Source: Citreimonas salinaria
Lineage (GTDB): Bacteria; Pseudomonadota; Alphaproteobacteria; Rhodobacterales; Rhodobacteraceae
Length of the DNA stretch: 64,000 nt
Direction of reading: 5' to 3'
Assembly (NCBI RefSeq): GCF_900107235.1
Contig: NZ_FNPF01000012.1
Coordinates: 1 to 64,000, forward strand
Part shown: positions 7,188 through 15,896 of the stretch, one piece after another
Position numbering within the stretch: position 1 is the first letter of the stretch
How the letters are laid out: every line of letters starts with the position of its first letter
Notes under the pieces: generated by a model
What the model was told of the DNA's origin: nothing
Database searches by the model: none
The model's input: the letters and a program-made list of their open reading frames with translations, nothing else
Translations under genes and position numbers: made by a program

Positions 7188-8797
7188 GCGCACAGGACCA
7201 GCTCGACCGCACGCTCGCGATGCTTGCAGCGACGCCCGGGTGGCACCGGCTGCGCGAGTTGCGGCCGGACCTCGACGACGAAATCGCGGCGGCCGTCCTC
7301 GACGGGGCGCGGCGGTTGGCGGACGAGGTTCTGGCGCCGCTGGACGACGCGGCCGACCGCGAGGGTTGCCGGATCGAGGCGGGGCGCGTGAAGGTGCCGG
7401 CGGCCTACCACGCCGCGTGGCGCGCCTTTGCCGAGGGCGGATGGATCGGTCTGGACACCGATCCGCGCTTCGACGGGGCGGGCCTGCCGCTGATCCTGCA
7501 GGCGGCGGCGACGCAGCTTTTCGACCGCGCCTGCCCGGCCTTCAACATGGGGACCGGCGCCACCCGCTCGGCCGCCGTTCTGCTGGCCGAGCGGGCATCG
7601 CCCGAAATCGCGCAGGACTGGGTGCCGGCGCTGGTCGCCGGCGAGCGTGCGGCGACCATCTGCATTTCGGAAGCCGGGGCGGGCTCGGACGTCGGCCGGA
7701 TCCGTACGCGCGCGCGGTTGGAAGATGGGCGCTGGCGGATCAGCGGCCAGAAGATCTGGATTTCGTTCGGCGACCACGACCTGACCACGCGTATCGGCCA
7801 CTGCCTTCTGGCGCGCACGTCGGACGCGCCCGGAACGCGCGGCCTCAGCCTGTTCCTCGTTCCCAACGCGGTTGGGGACGGTCGCCGCAACGGAGTATCG
7901 GTCCAGCGCATCGAAGAGAAGATGGGGCTGCACGGATCGCCCACCTGCGTGCTGGATTTCGATGAGGCCGAGGGCGACCTGATCGGAGAGGAGGGGCGCG
8001 GTCTGTCCCAGCTTTTCACCATGATCGAGCTGATGCGGCTTCAGGTCGGGTGCCAGGGGCTGGGCATCGCCAGCCGCGCCTGCGACGTGGCCGCGCGCTA
8101 TGCCGACGAGCGGCTTCAGGGCGGCGACCCCTCTGCGCCGCCGGTGCCCCTTGCGGCCCATCCGGACGTGCGGCGGCAGCTTTCCGCGATGCGCGGACGC
8201 ACCGAACTGTTGCGCGCCGCCGTGCTGGAACTTGCCGCCAGGCTCGACCTCGCCCGTGCGGGCGAGGGGGATGCCGCCGCGCTTGCCTCGTGGATGCTGC
8301 CGCTGGTCAAGACATTCGGGGCCGAGACCGGCTTCGACGTGGCCAATGCCGGGATCCAGGTGCTTGGCGGGGCGGGCTATACGAAGGAGTGGCCGCTGGA
8401 ACGCGCGCTGCGCGACGCACGGGTCATGGCGATCTACGAGGGCACGACCGGCATGCAGGGGATAGACTTCCTCGAACGGCGTCTGGTCCGCGACCGCGAC
8501 GGTTTCGACGCCTTCCTTGTCACCGCGCGTGCGGCACAGCCGCAGGTCGGTGCGCGGGCGCGGGCGGCGGGCGACGTGTTGGACCGGCTGGAGCGGCTGG
8601 CGGATCGGCTGTCCGCCTGTCCTGACGCGCAGTCCCGCCTTGCCGCGGCAGATGCATGGCTGCGGGCCGGCTGGCTCGGCATCGCCGCGTGGCTCTGGCC
8701 CCGGATCGGGGACGACGCGGCCCCGGTCTTGCTGGCGCTCCCCTCGCGGTTGGCGGTGCTGGAGGCGGAGATAGCCGAGGTCCTGCGCGAACCGTAG
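7184..8797 (+). CDS. acyl-CoA dehydrogenase family protein
   Basis: A 537-residue flavoprotein of the acyl-CoA dehydrogenase superfamily, which inserts an alpha-beta double bond into an acyl-CoA. The FAD/substrate segment ICISEAGAGSDVG lies near residue 165, a middle beta domain follows, and the C-terminal helical domain carries IYEGTTGMQGIDFL, in which E419 is at the expected catalytic-base position. It is longer than classical members (about 380) because of extra C-terminal helices, as in the DmdC/FadE5-like branch, but it is shorter at the N-terminus than those proteins. The start at 7184 overlaps the stop of the small gene at 7011. The divergent MarR gene and TRAP system 1 suggest that it acts on an imported, CoA-activated carboxylate. 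The exact substrate is unknown. Confidence 0.85.
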   Translation: MSAQDQLDRTLAMLAATPGWHRLRELRPDLDDEIAAAVLDGARRLADEVLAPLDDAADREGCRIEAGRVKVPAAYHAAWRAFAEGGWIGLDTDPRFDGAGLPLILQAAATQLFDRACPAFNMGTGATRSAAVLLAERASPEIAQDWVPALVAGERAATICISEAGAGSDVGRIRTRARLEDGRWRISGQKIWISFGDHDLTTRIGHCLLARTSDAPGTRGLSLFLVPNAVGDGRRNGVSVQRIEEKMGLHGSPTCVLDFDEAEGDLIGEEGRGLSQLFTMIELMRLQVGCQGLGIASRACDVAARYADERLQGGDPSAPPVPLAAHPDVRRQLSAMRGRTELLRAAVLELAARLDLARAGEGDAAALASWMLPLVKTFGAETGFDVANAGIQVLGGAGYTKEWPLERALRDARVMAIYEGTTGMQGIDFLERRLVRDRDGFDAFLVTARAAQPQVGARARAAGDVLDRLERLADRLSACPDAQSRLAAADAWLRAGWLGIAAWLWPRIGDDAAPVLLALPSRLAVLEAEIAEVLREP

Positions 8798-8854
8798 GCT
8801 CCAGACCGCGCCTCGACGGCCGCGGATGAGTTGCCTTCTCCCTCCGTCCGACCG

Positions 8855-10150
8855 CTACCCCATGGTTCGGGGAAGCCAGAGCACGATGCCCGGCAGCGCG
8901 ACGAGCAGGACGAGGCGCAGAAGGTCCACCACCACGAAAGGCATAACGCCGCGAAAGATCGTGAGCAGCGACACGTCGCGCGCGATGGCGTTGATCACGA
9001 AGGCATTCATCCCGATGGGCGGCGTGATAAGCCCCAGTTCGACCGTCATCACGATGATGATGCCGAACCAGATCGGATCGAACCCGAGCTGCTGGACCAC
9101 CGGGAAGACGATCGGCACCAGCAGGATGATCATCGCCATCGCGTCGAGGATGCAGCCCATCAGCAGGAAGAAGACGAGGATCAGCGCGAGGGTCGGATAG
9201 GGGCCGAGGTCCAGTGCGGTCAGCCACGCGGTGATCTTCTGCGGCGTCTGCGTTATCGCCAGGAAGTACCCGAACAGCATCGCCCCGATCAGGATGACGT
9301 AGATCGAGACCGACGTGCGGAGGGACTCCACCAGGCACTCGCGCATCGCGCGCCAACCCAGGCGTCCCCGCAGGATGCCGATCAGCGCCGTCAGCACGGC
9401 GCCCGCCGCGGCCGCCTCGGTCGGGGTGACGACGCCAAGATATATCCCGCCGATGATCGCGATGAACAGCAGAGCCACGGCCCATATCCCGGCGAGAGAG
9501 CGCCAGCGGTCGGCCCAGCTGGCGCGCACGCCCCGAGGCAGTTCGCGGCCGAAGCCGAAGCGGACGGTGAGCATGTAGAGGACGATCGCCAGCAGGCCTG
9601 GAACGACGCCCGCGATGAAGAGCTTTCCGACGTCCTGATCGGTGAGGTACGCGTAGACGGCGAGCACGACCGAAGGCGGGATCAGGATGCCGAGCGTGCC
9701 GCCGCCGGCGATCGTGCCGGTGGCAAGTCGGTCGCTGTAACCGGCGCGCTTCATCTCGGGCAGGGCGACCTTGCTCATCGTGGCGGCGGTGGCGACCGAG
9801 GAGCCCGAGATCGCAGCGAAGCCGGCGCAGGACGAGATGGTGGCGAGCGCGAGGCCTCCCCTGAAGTGCCCGAGCCAGGACTGGCCGGCGCGGAACAACT
9901 CGGAGGAGATGCCGGTGCGCGTGGCGAAGACGCCCATGAGGATGAACATCGGGATCAGCGACGTGTTGTAGTCGGTGACGGTCCGCAGCGGCGAGATGGC
10001 GAGCTGGTTCAGCGCGGGACCCCAGCCCGCGATGGCCGCGAAGCCGCCGACGCCGACGAGACCCATCGCGATGCCCACCGGAACGCGCGCCGCCATCATC
10101 GCGAAGAGCGCGAGGAAGCCGCCCAGGGCGACCAGGTCTGCCTCATTCAT
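8855..10150 (-). CDS. TRAP transporter large permease (DctM type), system 2
   Basis: A 431-residue DctM-type permease with about 12 membrane spans, a GGGTLGILIPPS segment near the middle and LGLITPPIGMNAFVIN in the C-terminal third, both hallmarks of the family. It is the last gene of a minus-strand operon that begins with the acyl-CoA ligase at 15177. Its start overlaps the end of the small permease gene by eight bases. The gene converges on the acyl-CoA dehydrogenase gene with 57 bases between them. Confidence 0.9.
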   Translation of the reverse strand: MNEADLVALGGFLALFAMMAARVPVGIAMGLVGVGGFAAIAGWGPALNQLAISPLRTVTDYNTSLIPMFILMGVFATRTGISSELFRAGQSWLGHFRGGLALATISSCAGFAAISGSSVATAATMSKVALPEMKRAGYSDRLATGTIAGGGTLGILIPPSVVLAVYAYLTDQDVGKLFIAGVVPGLLAIVLYMLTVRFGFGRELPRGVRASWADRWRSLAGIWAVALLFIAIIGGIYLGVVTPTEAAAAGAVLTALIGILRGRLGWRAMRECLVESLRTSVSIYVILIGAMLFGYFLAITQTPQKITAWLTALDLGPYPTLALILVFFLLMGCILDAMAMIILLVPIVFPVVQQLGFDPIWFGIIIVMTVELGLITPPIGMNAFVINAIARDVSLLTIFRGVMPFVVVDLLRLVLLVALPGIVLWLPRTMG

Positions 10151-10652
10151 GGGTGTCCTCCTGCGGATCCAGGCCCTCGAGCCGACCGCCCTTGAGCAGC
10201 ACGACCAGGCCGGCGGCCGTGGTCACGACCGCCGCTGCGAAGCCCGCCCAGATGCCTGCGACGAGCGGCCAGACCGGCAGCCTCAGGTCGAAGGTCGCCT
10301 CGCCCGAGGCATAGGCGCTTTCGACGCGGCTCAGGACCTTCCAGGCCAACAGGACCGTGAAGATCAAAAGCACGGCCTGCGCCAACACCTCCACCCAGCG
10401 GCGGGGGCCGGAGGGCAGCGCCTCGGCCAGCAGGTCGACGCAGATATGCCCGCCGCGGAAGCCCAGCACCGCGAAGCCCCACGCGATGGCGAGGCCCAGC
10501 AACAGGCGCGAGACGTCGAACGAGTCGGGAATCGGCGACGCGAACAGGTATCGGCCGATCGCCGACACGAAGACCGTCAGCGTCACGAGGGCGAGGCAGA
10601 ACGCCGCGACCGTCTCGACGGTCGCGGCGGCGCCATCCATCAGGCGTTTCAT
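10143..10652 (-). CDS. TRAP transporter small permease (DctQ type), system 2
   Basis: A 169-residue DctQ-type subunit with four predicted membrane spans, including the family pattern AWGFAVLGFRGGHICVDLL near residue 60. It starts at MKRLMDGAA and overlaps the DctM gene by eight bases. A GC-rich stem-loop lies in the 54-base gap that separates it from the binding-protein gene. Confidence 0.88.
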   Translation of the reverse strand: MKRLMDGAAATVETVAAFCLALVTLTVFVSAIGRYLFASPIPDSFDVSRLLLGLAIAWGFAVLGFRGGHICVDLLAEALPSGPRRWVEVLAQAVLLIFTVLLAWKVLSRVESAYASGEATFDLRLPVWPLVAGIWAGFAAAVVTTAAGLVVLLKGGRLEGLDPQEDTHE

Positions 10653-10676
10653 CGTCTATCCTCAGCGAGAAAAACG

Positions 10677-10699
10677 GGCCGGGAACGGCGCCCCCGGCC
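10677..10699 (-). promoter_or_regulatory. intercistronic stem-loop, TRAP system 2
   Basis: GGCCGGG and CCCGGCC form a 7-bp stem with a 9-base loop between the binding-protein gene (stop at 10707) and the DctQ gene (start at 10652). It lies in the same place as the hairpins of TRAP systems 1, 3 and 4. Confidence 0.5.
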
Positions 10700-10706
10700 T
10701 TCAAGG

Positions 10707-11729
10707 TTATTGCTGAACGAGCGCATCCGCGGCCGACATCGCGTCGGTGAAGCGGTCATAGATCGCCTCGGCGTCATGGCCAGCCTCGCTCACCTCGGCC
10801 TTCCATTCCTCGAGCAGCGGGGCCGTCGCCTCGCGCCAGGCGGCGAGTTCGTCTTCCGTCGGCTGGTGCACCGTGTGGCTTTCGTCGGCCAAGGCCTTCT
10901 CGCGGCCCGACGCTTCCTGCTCGGCCCAGCCCGAAGCAAGCCTCCCGGCCCATTCGGACGTGCAGTGATCGTTCATGACCGCCTGCTCTTCGGAAGTCAT
11001 GCTGTCGTAGGTCGACTGGTTCATCGCCAGCACGAAGGTCGTGGCGTAGAGGTCCATGTCGAGGTGGTACTTCGTCTCGCTGTCGATCCCGAACAGCCAG
11101 ACGGAATCCCAAGGGAAGGTCAGCCCCTCGGCCGCGCCGCGCGCGATCACCTCGCGCGCCTCGGGCGCTGGAACCTGCACCGACGCGGCGCCGAGGAGGT
11201 TCAGCATGCGCCCCATGGTGGCATTGCCGGGGCGGATCGTCATGCCTTCCAGGTCCGAGGGAAGCAGGACCTGCTCGACCGTGTGCAACGTGCCTGGATC
11301 ATGCAGGAAGGCCATGCAGAAGTGGATGTCGGGCATCTCCTGCGCGGCGTATTCGCGGTACCAGCGGTCGAACGCGGCAGAGCCCTCGGCGGCGTCGGCC
11401 ACGTGGAACGGCTGCTCGCCCAGTGCGATGATCGGGAAGCGGCCGGGCTGGTAGCCAGGATTCACGTAGGTGATGTCGGCGATGCCGTCGCGGGCCATGT
11501 CGTAGTGATCGAGCGCGGAGCCCAGCTGCTGCGCCGGGAAGATCGTCGAGGTGATCGACCCGCCCGATGCCTCCTCAATCGAGGCCAGCCATGGTTCGAA
11601 GCCGGTCGTCTGCAGGGCATGCTGTGCCGGCACCCAGGACGAAAGCCGCAGGTTGACGTCGGCGCTGGCGCCTGCGGCGCTCAGCGCCAGCACGCTTGCG
11701 GCCGCAAGACGGATGGTCGTTTTGGTCAT
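10707..11729 (-). CDS. TRAP transporter substrate-binding protein (DctP family), system 2
   Basis: A 340-residue periplasmic binding protein with a signal peptide (MTKTTIRLAAASVLALSAAG, cleavage near ASA-DV). The ATG follows GGGAGGACCACG. The DctP-type core includes GMTIRPGNATMG near residue 165, with the arginine that normally contacts a carboxylate. It lies 51 bases after the SDR gene at 11781, so it is probably the fourth gene of the ligase, hydratase, SDR, TRAP operon. That places the imported solute as the likely precursor of the CoA pathway encoded upstream. Confidence 0.9.
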   Translation of the reverse strand: MTKTTIRLAAASVLALSAAGASADVNLRLSSWVPAQHALQTTGFEPWLASIEEASGGSITSTIFPAQQLGSALDHYDMARDGIADITYVNPGYQPGRFPIIALGEQPFHVADAAEGSAAFDRWYREYAAQEMPDIHFCMAFLHDPGTLHTVEQVLLPSDLEGMTIRPGNATMGRMLNLLGAASVQVPAPEAREVIARGAAEGLTFPWDSVWLFGIDSETKYHLDMDLYATTFVLAMNQSTYDSMTSEEQAVMNDHCTSEWAGRLASGWAEQEASGREKALADESHTVHQPTEDELAAWREATAPLLEEWKAEVSEAGHDAEAIYDRFTDAMSAADALVQQ

Positions 11730-11780
11730 CGTGGTCCTCCCTATGGTCGCCGGTCCTCTGCCGGCTTTGGTGGTTCGGGG

Positions 11781-12680
11781 TCAAAGCGTCAGCTTCACTC
11801 CGACTGTCTGCAGATGATCGCCGGCGAAATCCTCCCAGCGCGCGGCGATTGAGTCGGCGCTCCAGCCGCCGGAGGAGTGGACGGTCGCCGCCTCGTCCGG
11901 ATGGCTCCAGAGCGACAGGCGGTCGCCGCCGATCCCGATGCACTGGCCGGTGATCCCGGCGGCGGCCGGGGAGGCGAGGAAGACGAACAGCGGTGCGACG
12001 TCCTCCGGTGTGCCCAGCCCCGCCTCGCGCAACTTCGCGGGCACGTCCTCGCCCCGCTCGACGGCGGCGACGGCGTCCTCGAGTCCGGGAATGGTCGCGA
12101 CCATCCGGGTCAGGGCCGTGGGAATGACGGCGTTCACCGTCACCTCCGCCCGCGCCAGTTCCATCGACCATGTGCGCGCCATCGCGGCGACGCCTGCCTT
12201 TGCGGCGGCATAGGCGGTCTGGCCGAAATTGCCGCGCTGCCCGGCGGGACTGCCCACCAGCAGGATCCGGCCGCCCTGTCCTGCGCCGCGAAAGTGCCGC
12301 GCCGCGGCGCGGCCGCAGGTGAAGGCCCCCCGCAGGTGAGTCTGCACGACCAGGTCGAATGCGTCGTCCTCGGTCTTCCACAGCACGCTGTCGCGGAGCA
12401 CGCCCGCGTTGGCGACCATGATGTCCAGCCTGCCGAAGCGCTCGACGGCGCGGTTCACGCAGGCGTCCGCGCCCTCGGTGGGACCGATCGGCGCAACGAC
12501 GGTTTCGGCCCGGCCGCCCGTGTCGCGGATCTCGGCGGTCACGGCTTCGGCCACGTCGGCATCAAGGTCGTTTACCACCACCGCCGCACCCGACGCCGCC
12601 AAGGCCCGCGCGGCGGCGCGGCCGATGCCCCGGCCGGCCCCGGTGACGACTGCGACCTGTCCTTCCAGCGCGCCGCTCAA
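11781..12680 (-). CDS. short-chain dehydrogenase/reductase, probable 3-hydroxyacyl-CoA dehydrogenase
   Basis: A 299-residue SDR with the NAD-binding TGAGRGIGRA near residue 15, NAG in the fourth strand and the catalytic Y-x3-K in TAYAAAKAG near residue 157. Its C-terminal tail of about 45 residues is longer than in classical SDRs and resembles the MFE/17-beta-HSD4-like branch. The best start is TTG at 12680-12678: it overlaps the stop of the enoyl-CoA hydratase gene as TTGA, and the homology begins right there (SGALEGQVAVVTG). With a ligase and a hydratase upstream, oxidation of a 3-hydroxyacyl-CoA is the natural role; this is inference from the operon. Confidence 0.8.
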   Translation of the reverse strand: MSGALEGQVAVVTGAGRGIGRAAARALAASGAAVVVNDLDADVAEAVTAEIRDTGGRAETVVAPIGPTEGADACVNRAVERFGRLDIMVANAGVLRDSVLWKTEDDAFDLVVQTHLRGAFTCGRAAARHFRGAGQGGRILLVGSPAGQRGNFGQTAYAAAKAGVAAMARTWSMELARAEVTVNAVIPTALTRMVATIPGLEDAVAAVERGEDVPAKLREAGLGTPEDVAPLFVFLASPAAAGITGQCIGIGGDRLSLWSHPDEAATVHSSGGWSADSIAARWEDFAGDHLQTVGVKLTL

Positions 12681-13486
12681 CGGCCGACGAAGCGCGCGGT
12701 GCGCTTCTCCATGAAGGCGCGCGGTCCCTCGCGCGCGTCGTCCGTCGCCATGACGGTCGCCTTGGCGGCATCCTCTAGCGCATACCCTTCCGTCAGCGTC
12801 CGTCCGGACGAGGCGAGAACAGTGCGCTTGATCTGCTGCACCGCGACCGGCCCGTTGGCGGCGATGCGGCGGGCGAGATCCCAGGCGTGGTCCATCAATT
12901 CGGCTGCCGGAACGACGCGATTGACAAGCCCGGCCTCGCGCGCGGCCTCGGCATCCAGGGCGTCGCCCGTCAGCAGCATCTCCATCGCCATGCAATGGTG
13001 GATCTGGCGGGGCAGGCGGACGAGGCTTCCGGCGAAAGGAATGACGGCGCGCTTGGCTTCGGGCAGGGCGAAGGTCGCATGTTCGGCGGCGAGGCGAATG
13101 TCGGTGGCGAGCATCGTCTCCATCCCGCCGGCCATGCAGGCGCCGTTGATCGCCGCGATCAGCGGCTTGTTCAGCTCGAAGTCCCGCAGCGCCGAGCGGG
13201 CCATGACCTCGGGCTCGGCCAGCAGGCGGCGGTCCCACGTCGTCTCGGGCGTGCGGGCGCCTGTCATCAGCGGCAGCGTCAGCGCCAGGTCTCCGCCGGA
13301 GCAGAAGGCCCGGTCCCCCGTCCCGGTCAGGATGGCGACGCGCAGGTCGTCGTCGGTCGCGAAATCCGCGAAGGCGTCGGCCAGCCGGCAGGCGACCTCC
13401 GGGCTGATCGCGTTGCGGGCCTCGGGGCGGTTGAAGGTGATGACGGCGATTTCGCCGTGTTTTTCGTATAGCAGGGGCAGGGTCAT
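12677..13486 (-). CDS. enoyl-CoA hydratase/isomerase family protein
   Basis: A 269-residue crotonase-fold protein. The oxyanion-hole segments are present: AFCSGGDL near residue 65 and NGACMAGGMETMLATD near residue 115. EAKRAVIPF follows at the position of the catalytic glutamate loop. It should hydrate or isomerise an enoyl-CoA. Its ATG overlaps the stop of the acyl-CoA ligase gene (ATGA), and its own stop overlaps the TTG start of the SDR gene. This tight coupling supports one pathway of activation, hydration and oxidation. Confidence 0.85.
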   Translation of the reverse strand: MTLPLLYEKHGEIAVITFNRPEARNAISPEVACRLADAFADFATDDDLRVAILTGTGDRAFCSGGDLALTLPLMTGARTPETTWDRRLLAEPEVMARSALRDFELNKPLIAAINGACMAGGMETMLATDIRLAAEHATFALPEAKRAVIPFAGSLVRLPRQIHHCMAMEMLLTGDALDAEAAREAGLVNRVVPAAELMDHAWDLARRIAANGPVAVQQIKRTVLASSGRTLTEGYALEDAAKATVMATDDAREGPRAFMEKRTARFVGR

Positions 13487-15177
13487 GCCGCGCCTTCCTT
13501 CACCCTGGCGGCCGCGATCTCGCGCAGGTCCACCTTCCGGATCTTGCCGTTCGATGTCATCGGGAAGCTGTCCACCACTTCGACCCATTTCGGAAGCTTG
13601 TGCCGGGCGAGCCGCGCGCGGACATGATCGCGCAGAGTATCGGGTGTCGCCGTCGCACCGTCGCGCAGAAGGACGAAGGCATAGATGTCCTCGCCGAGGT
13701 CTGGATCGGGCGCGCCGACGACCTGCGCCTGGCTGACATCGGGATGCGCGAGCAGGCAATCCTCGATCTCGACCGGATAGACGTTTTCGCCGCCCCGGAT
13801 CAGCATGTCCTTGAGGCGGCCGACGATCCGGATGTGCCCCGCTTCGTCCAGAACAGCCAGATCGCCCGAGTGCAGCCAGCCCTCCGCGTCGATCGTCTCG
13901 GCCGTCCTTTCGGGCATGTCGAAGTAGCCGGCTGTCAGCAGATAGCCGCGAACGCACAATTCTCCCTCGGCCCCGAAAGGCACGCTTGCGCCGGTCTCGG
14001 GATCGGCAATCCGAATTTCAGTTCCCGGCAAAGGTGTGCCGGCGGTCGAGATGCGCGTGTCGAAGTCGTCCTCGGGCGCGGTCTGGGTGATGACCGGACT
14101 GCATTCGGTCATGCCCATCACGATCATCGGCTCCGCCCCGGTCTCTTCCTTCAACCGCCGCATCAGGCTGGGCGGGATCGACGTGCCGCCCGTATTCGCG
14201 AGCCGCAGGCTGTCCGTGCGCCGGCGCGCGAAGTCGGGGTGATCCAGCATCCGGGCGTACATCGTGGGCACGGCGTTGATGACGGTGGCTTCATGGCGCT
14301 CCCACAGGTCGAGCATCCGGGCCGGATCGAAGGCGTCCATCGTCACGAAGCAGCCACCGACGTTCAGCATTCCCAGAACGTTGCAGACGCAGCCGGCGGT
14401 GTGGAACAGCGGCATCGCGGAAAGCAGCACGTCGTCGCCCCGAAGCCCGGCCCGCAATCCCATCTGCCTGGCATTGTTGAGAATCGACCTGTGCCGAAGC
14501 ATCGCACCCTTGGGCCGTCCGGTCGTGCCCGATGTATATTGTATCTGCGCCACGTCCTGGCACGAGACTTGGCTCTGCCGCTCGGCCAGCGTGTCCGCAT
14601 CGACCCCGGCACCAAGGTCGACAAGCCGGTCGTAGGGCAGCGCGAAAGGTGCCTGGCCGGGCCCGATGAGCGCCACGCGCTGCAGGTCCGCAAGCCCGAT
14701 GCCCTCGCGCCGGCCGTCGGTTGCGGTTGCGAGGTCGGGCATCAGGCGGTTCAGCGCGGCGGCAAGGTCATAGCCCCGATGATCGGCTGCAAACAGCAGG
14801 TGCGAGACTTGGCTCTGGCCAAGGATATAGCCAATCTCATCCTCACGCAGGCCGGGATTCACCGTCACCAGAACGGCACCCAGCTTGGCCAACGCGTATT
14901 CCAGCAAGATACATTCAGCGCAGTTCGGCGCCATCACCGCGACATGGTCGCCGCGACCGACGCCCCAGCCGATCAGACCCCGTGCAAGGCGGTCCGCCTC
15001 GTCCTTGAGCGCCGCATAGGTCCAGGTGGTGGCCTCCCCGAGCTCGGTATGCTCGACGATCACGGCGCGCCGCTCGGGATAGGTGGCGGCCTGTCGATCC
15101 AGCATCTCGCCTACCGAAAGCTCGAGCAGGCCTCCGGCCGGCTCTGCGGAAATCCAGATGGCGGGCGCGTCGGACAT
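13483..15177 (-). CDS. acyl-CoA synthetase (AMP-forming), class I
   Basis: A 564-residue ANL-superfamily ligase that activates a carboxylic acid to its CoA thioester via an acyl-adenylate. The P-loop YTSGTTGRPKG lies at 214-224, the A5-type GMTECSP near 360, GWLHSGDLA near 435, the hinge GRLKDMLIRGGENVYP near 455, and the catalytic lysine in SNGKIRK near 545. The ATG at 15177 is preceded by GGAGGAGAG; an alternative ATG at 15231 would add 18 residues rich in Ala, Asp and Pro. It is the first gene of the operon that also encodes a hydratase, an SDR and TRAP system 2. A divergent MarR gene and palindrome lie upstream. The substrate is probably a medium-size or aromatic acid. Confidence 0.88.
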   Translation of the reverse strand: MSDAPAIWISAEPAGGLLELSVGEMLDRQAATYPERRAVIVEHTELGEATTWTYAALKDEADRLARGLIGWGVGRGDHVAVMAPNCAECILLEYALAKLGAVLVTVNPGLREDEIGYILGQSQVSHLLFAADHRGYDLAAALNRLMPDLATATDGRREGIGLADLQRVALIGPGQAPFALPYDRLVDLGAGVDADTLAERQSQVSCQDVAQIQYTSGTTGRPKGAMLRHRSILNNARQMGLRAGLRGDDVLLSAMPLFHTAGCVCNVLGMLNVGGCFVTMDAFDPARMLDLWERHEATVINAVPTMYARMLDHPDFARRRTDSLRLANTGGTSIPPSLMRRLKEETGAEPMIVMGMTECSPVITQTAPEDDFDTRISTAGTPLPGTEIRIADPETGASVPFGAEGELCVRGYLLTAGYFDMPERTAETIDAEGWLHSGDLAVLDEAGHIRIVGRLKDMLIRGGENVYPVEIEDCLLAHPDVSQAQVVGAPDPDLGEDIYAFVLLRDGATATPDTLRDHVRARLARHKLPKWVEVVDSFPMTSNGKIRKVDLREIAAARVKEGAA

Positions 15178-15261
15178 CTCTCCTCCGGGGTTCCGGTCAG
15201 GCGGCTTGTCGGCCGCTGCTGCCTCGGACAAACTGTGCTGATAAGATGTTCACTGAAAAAC

Positions 15262-15277
15262 TGTTCGCCATCGAACA
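15262..15277. promoter_or_regulatory. candidate operator TGTTCG-N4-CGAACA
   Basis: A perfect 6-bp inverted repeat with a 4-base spacer lies in the promoter region between the divergent ligase gene (start 15177) and MarR gene (start 15315). Its position suits control of both by the MarR protein. The half-site differs from the GTTT boxes of the other MarR loci. Confidence 0.45.
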
Positions 15278-15314
15278 TTCTGCGACTGCCGCCACCCTGT
15301 CAAGAGGAGTCTTC

Positions 15315-15812
15315 ATGACCCGTCCCGCCGCCGAGCCCGCCGTATCGACTGAAGAGGACGCCGGGGCCGGCGCGACAGGTCCCCTCCTGCCCGCCGGGCT
15401 GGAGCAGGACGTGGGATACCGATTGCGGCTCGCGCAGATCCTGTCCTACCGTAGCTTCGAGGCGCAGGTGACGGGCTACGGCGCCGCGCCGCGCTATCTG
15501 GGGCTCCTCGCGCTGATCGAGGGAAATCCCGGGCAGCCGCAAAGCCGGCTGGCAGAGGCGGTCGGCCTGAAGCGATCCAGCCTCGTCCCGATCCTGGACC
15601 GGTTGGAGGCGGATGGCCTGCTGTCGCGGCAGGCGGCGGAAGGCGATCGGCGGTCGAAGGCCGTAACCCTGACGAAGCGAGGTCACGAAGTGACCGAAGA
15701 CCTGCGCCGCCTGGCAGCGCAAAGCGAAGCGCGCGCTCTGGAGGGGCTCGACGAGACGGCCCGCAAAGCCCTGGTTTCGGCGCTGGACCAGATCATCGCG
15801 AACCTGCGCTGA
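15315..15812 (+). CDS. MarR-family transcriptional regulator
   Basis: A 165-residue winged-helix regulator. The helix-turn-helix is in LKRSSLVPILDRLEADGLL, followed by a wing with GDRRSKAVTLTKRG; the N-terminal 35 residues are a low-complexity tail. The ATG at 15315 follows AAGAGGAGTCTTC, which is a better start than the upstream ATG at 15246 that lies within the operator region. It is divergent from the ligase, hydratase, SDR, TRAP operon and is its likely local repressor, probably relieved by an acyl-CoA. It is less similar to the other MarR proteins of the window than 6352 and 29812 are to each other. Confidence 0.85.
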   Translation: MTRPAAEPAVSTEEDAGAGATGPLLPAGLEQDVGYRLRLAQILSYRSFEAQVTGYGAAPRYLGLLALIEGNPGQPQSRLAEAVGLKRSSLVPILDRLEADGLLSRQAAEGDRRSKAVTLTKRGHEVTEDLRRLAAQSEARALEGLDETARKALVSALDQIIANLR

Positions 15813-15896
15813 GCACCAGTACCGATCGAAGTCGGTCGGGCCGCTCTGTGCGGGTTCGCGATCGGGTTGGACGCGCGGCAGACCTTCTCGGCCCGG

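Noticed and set aside
15246-15314. An upstream ATG that would extend the MarR protein at 15315 by 23 residues
   Set aside because: It overlaps the palindrome at 15262-15277 and lacks a ribosome binding site, whereas ATG 15315 has AAGAGGAGT upstream.
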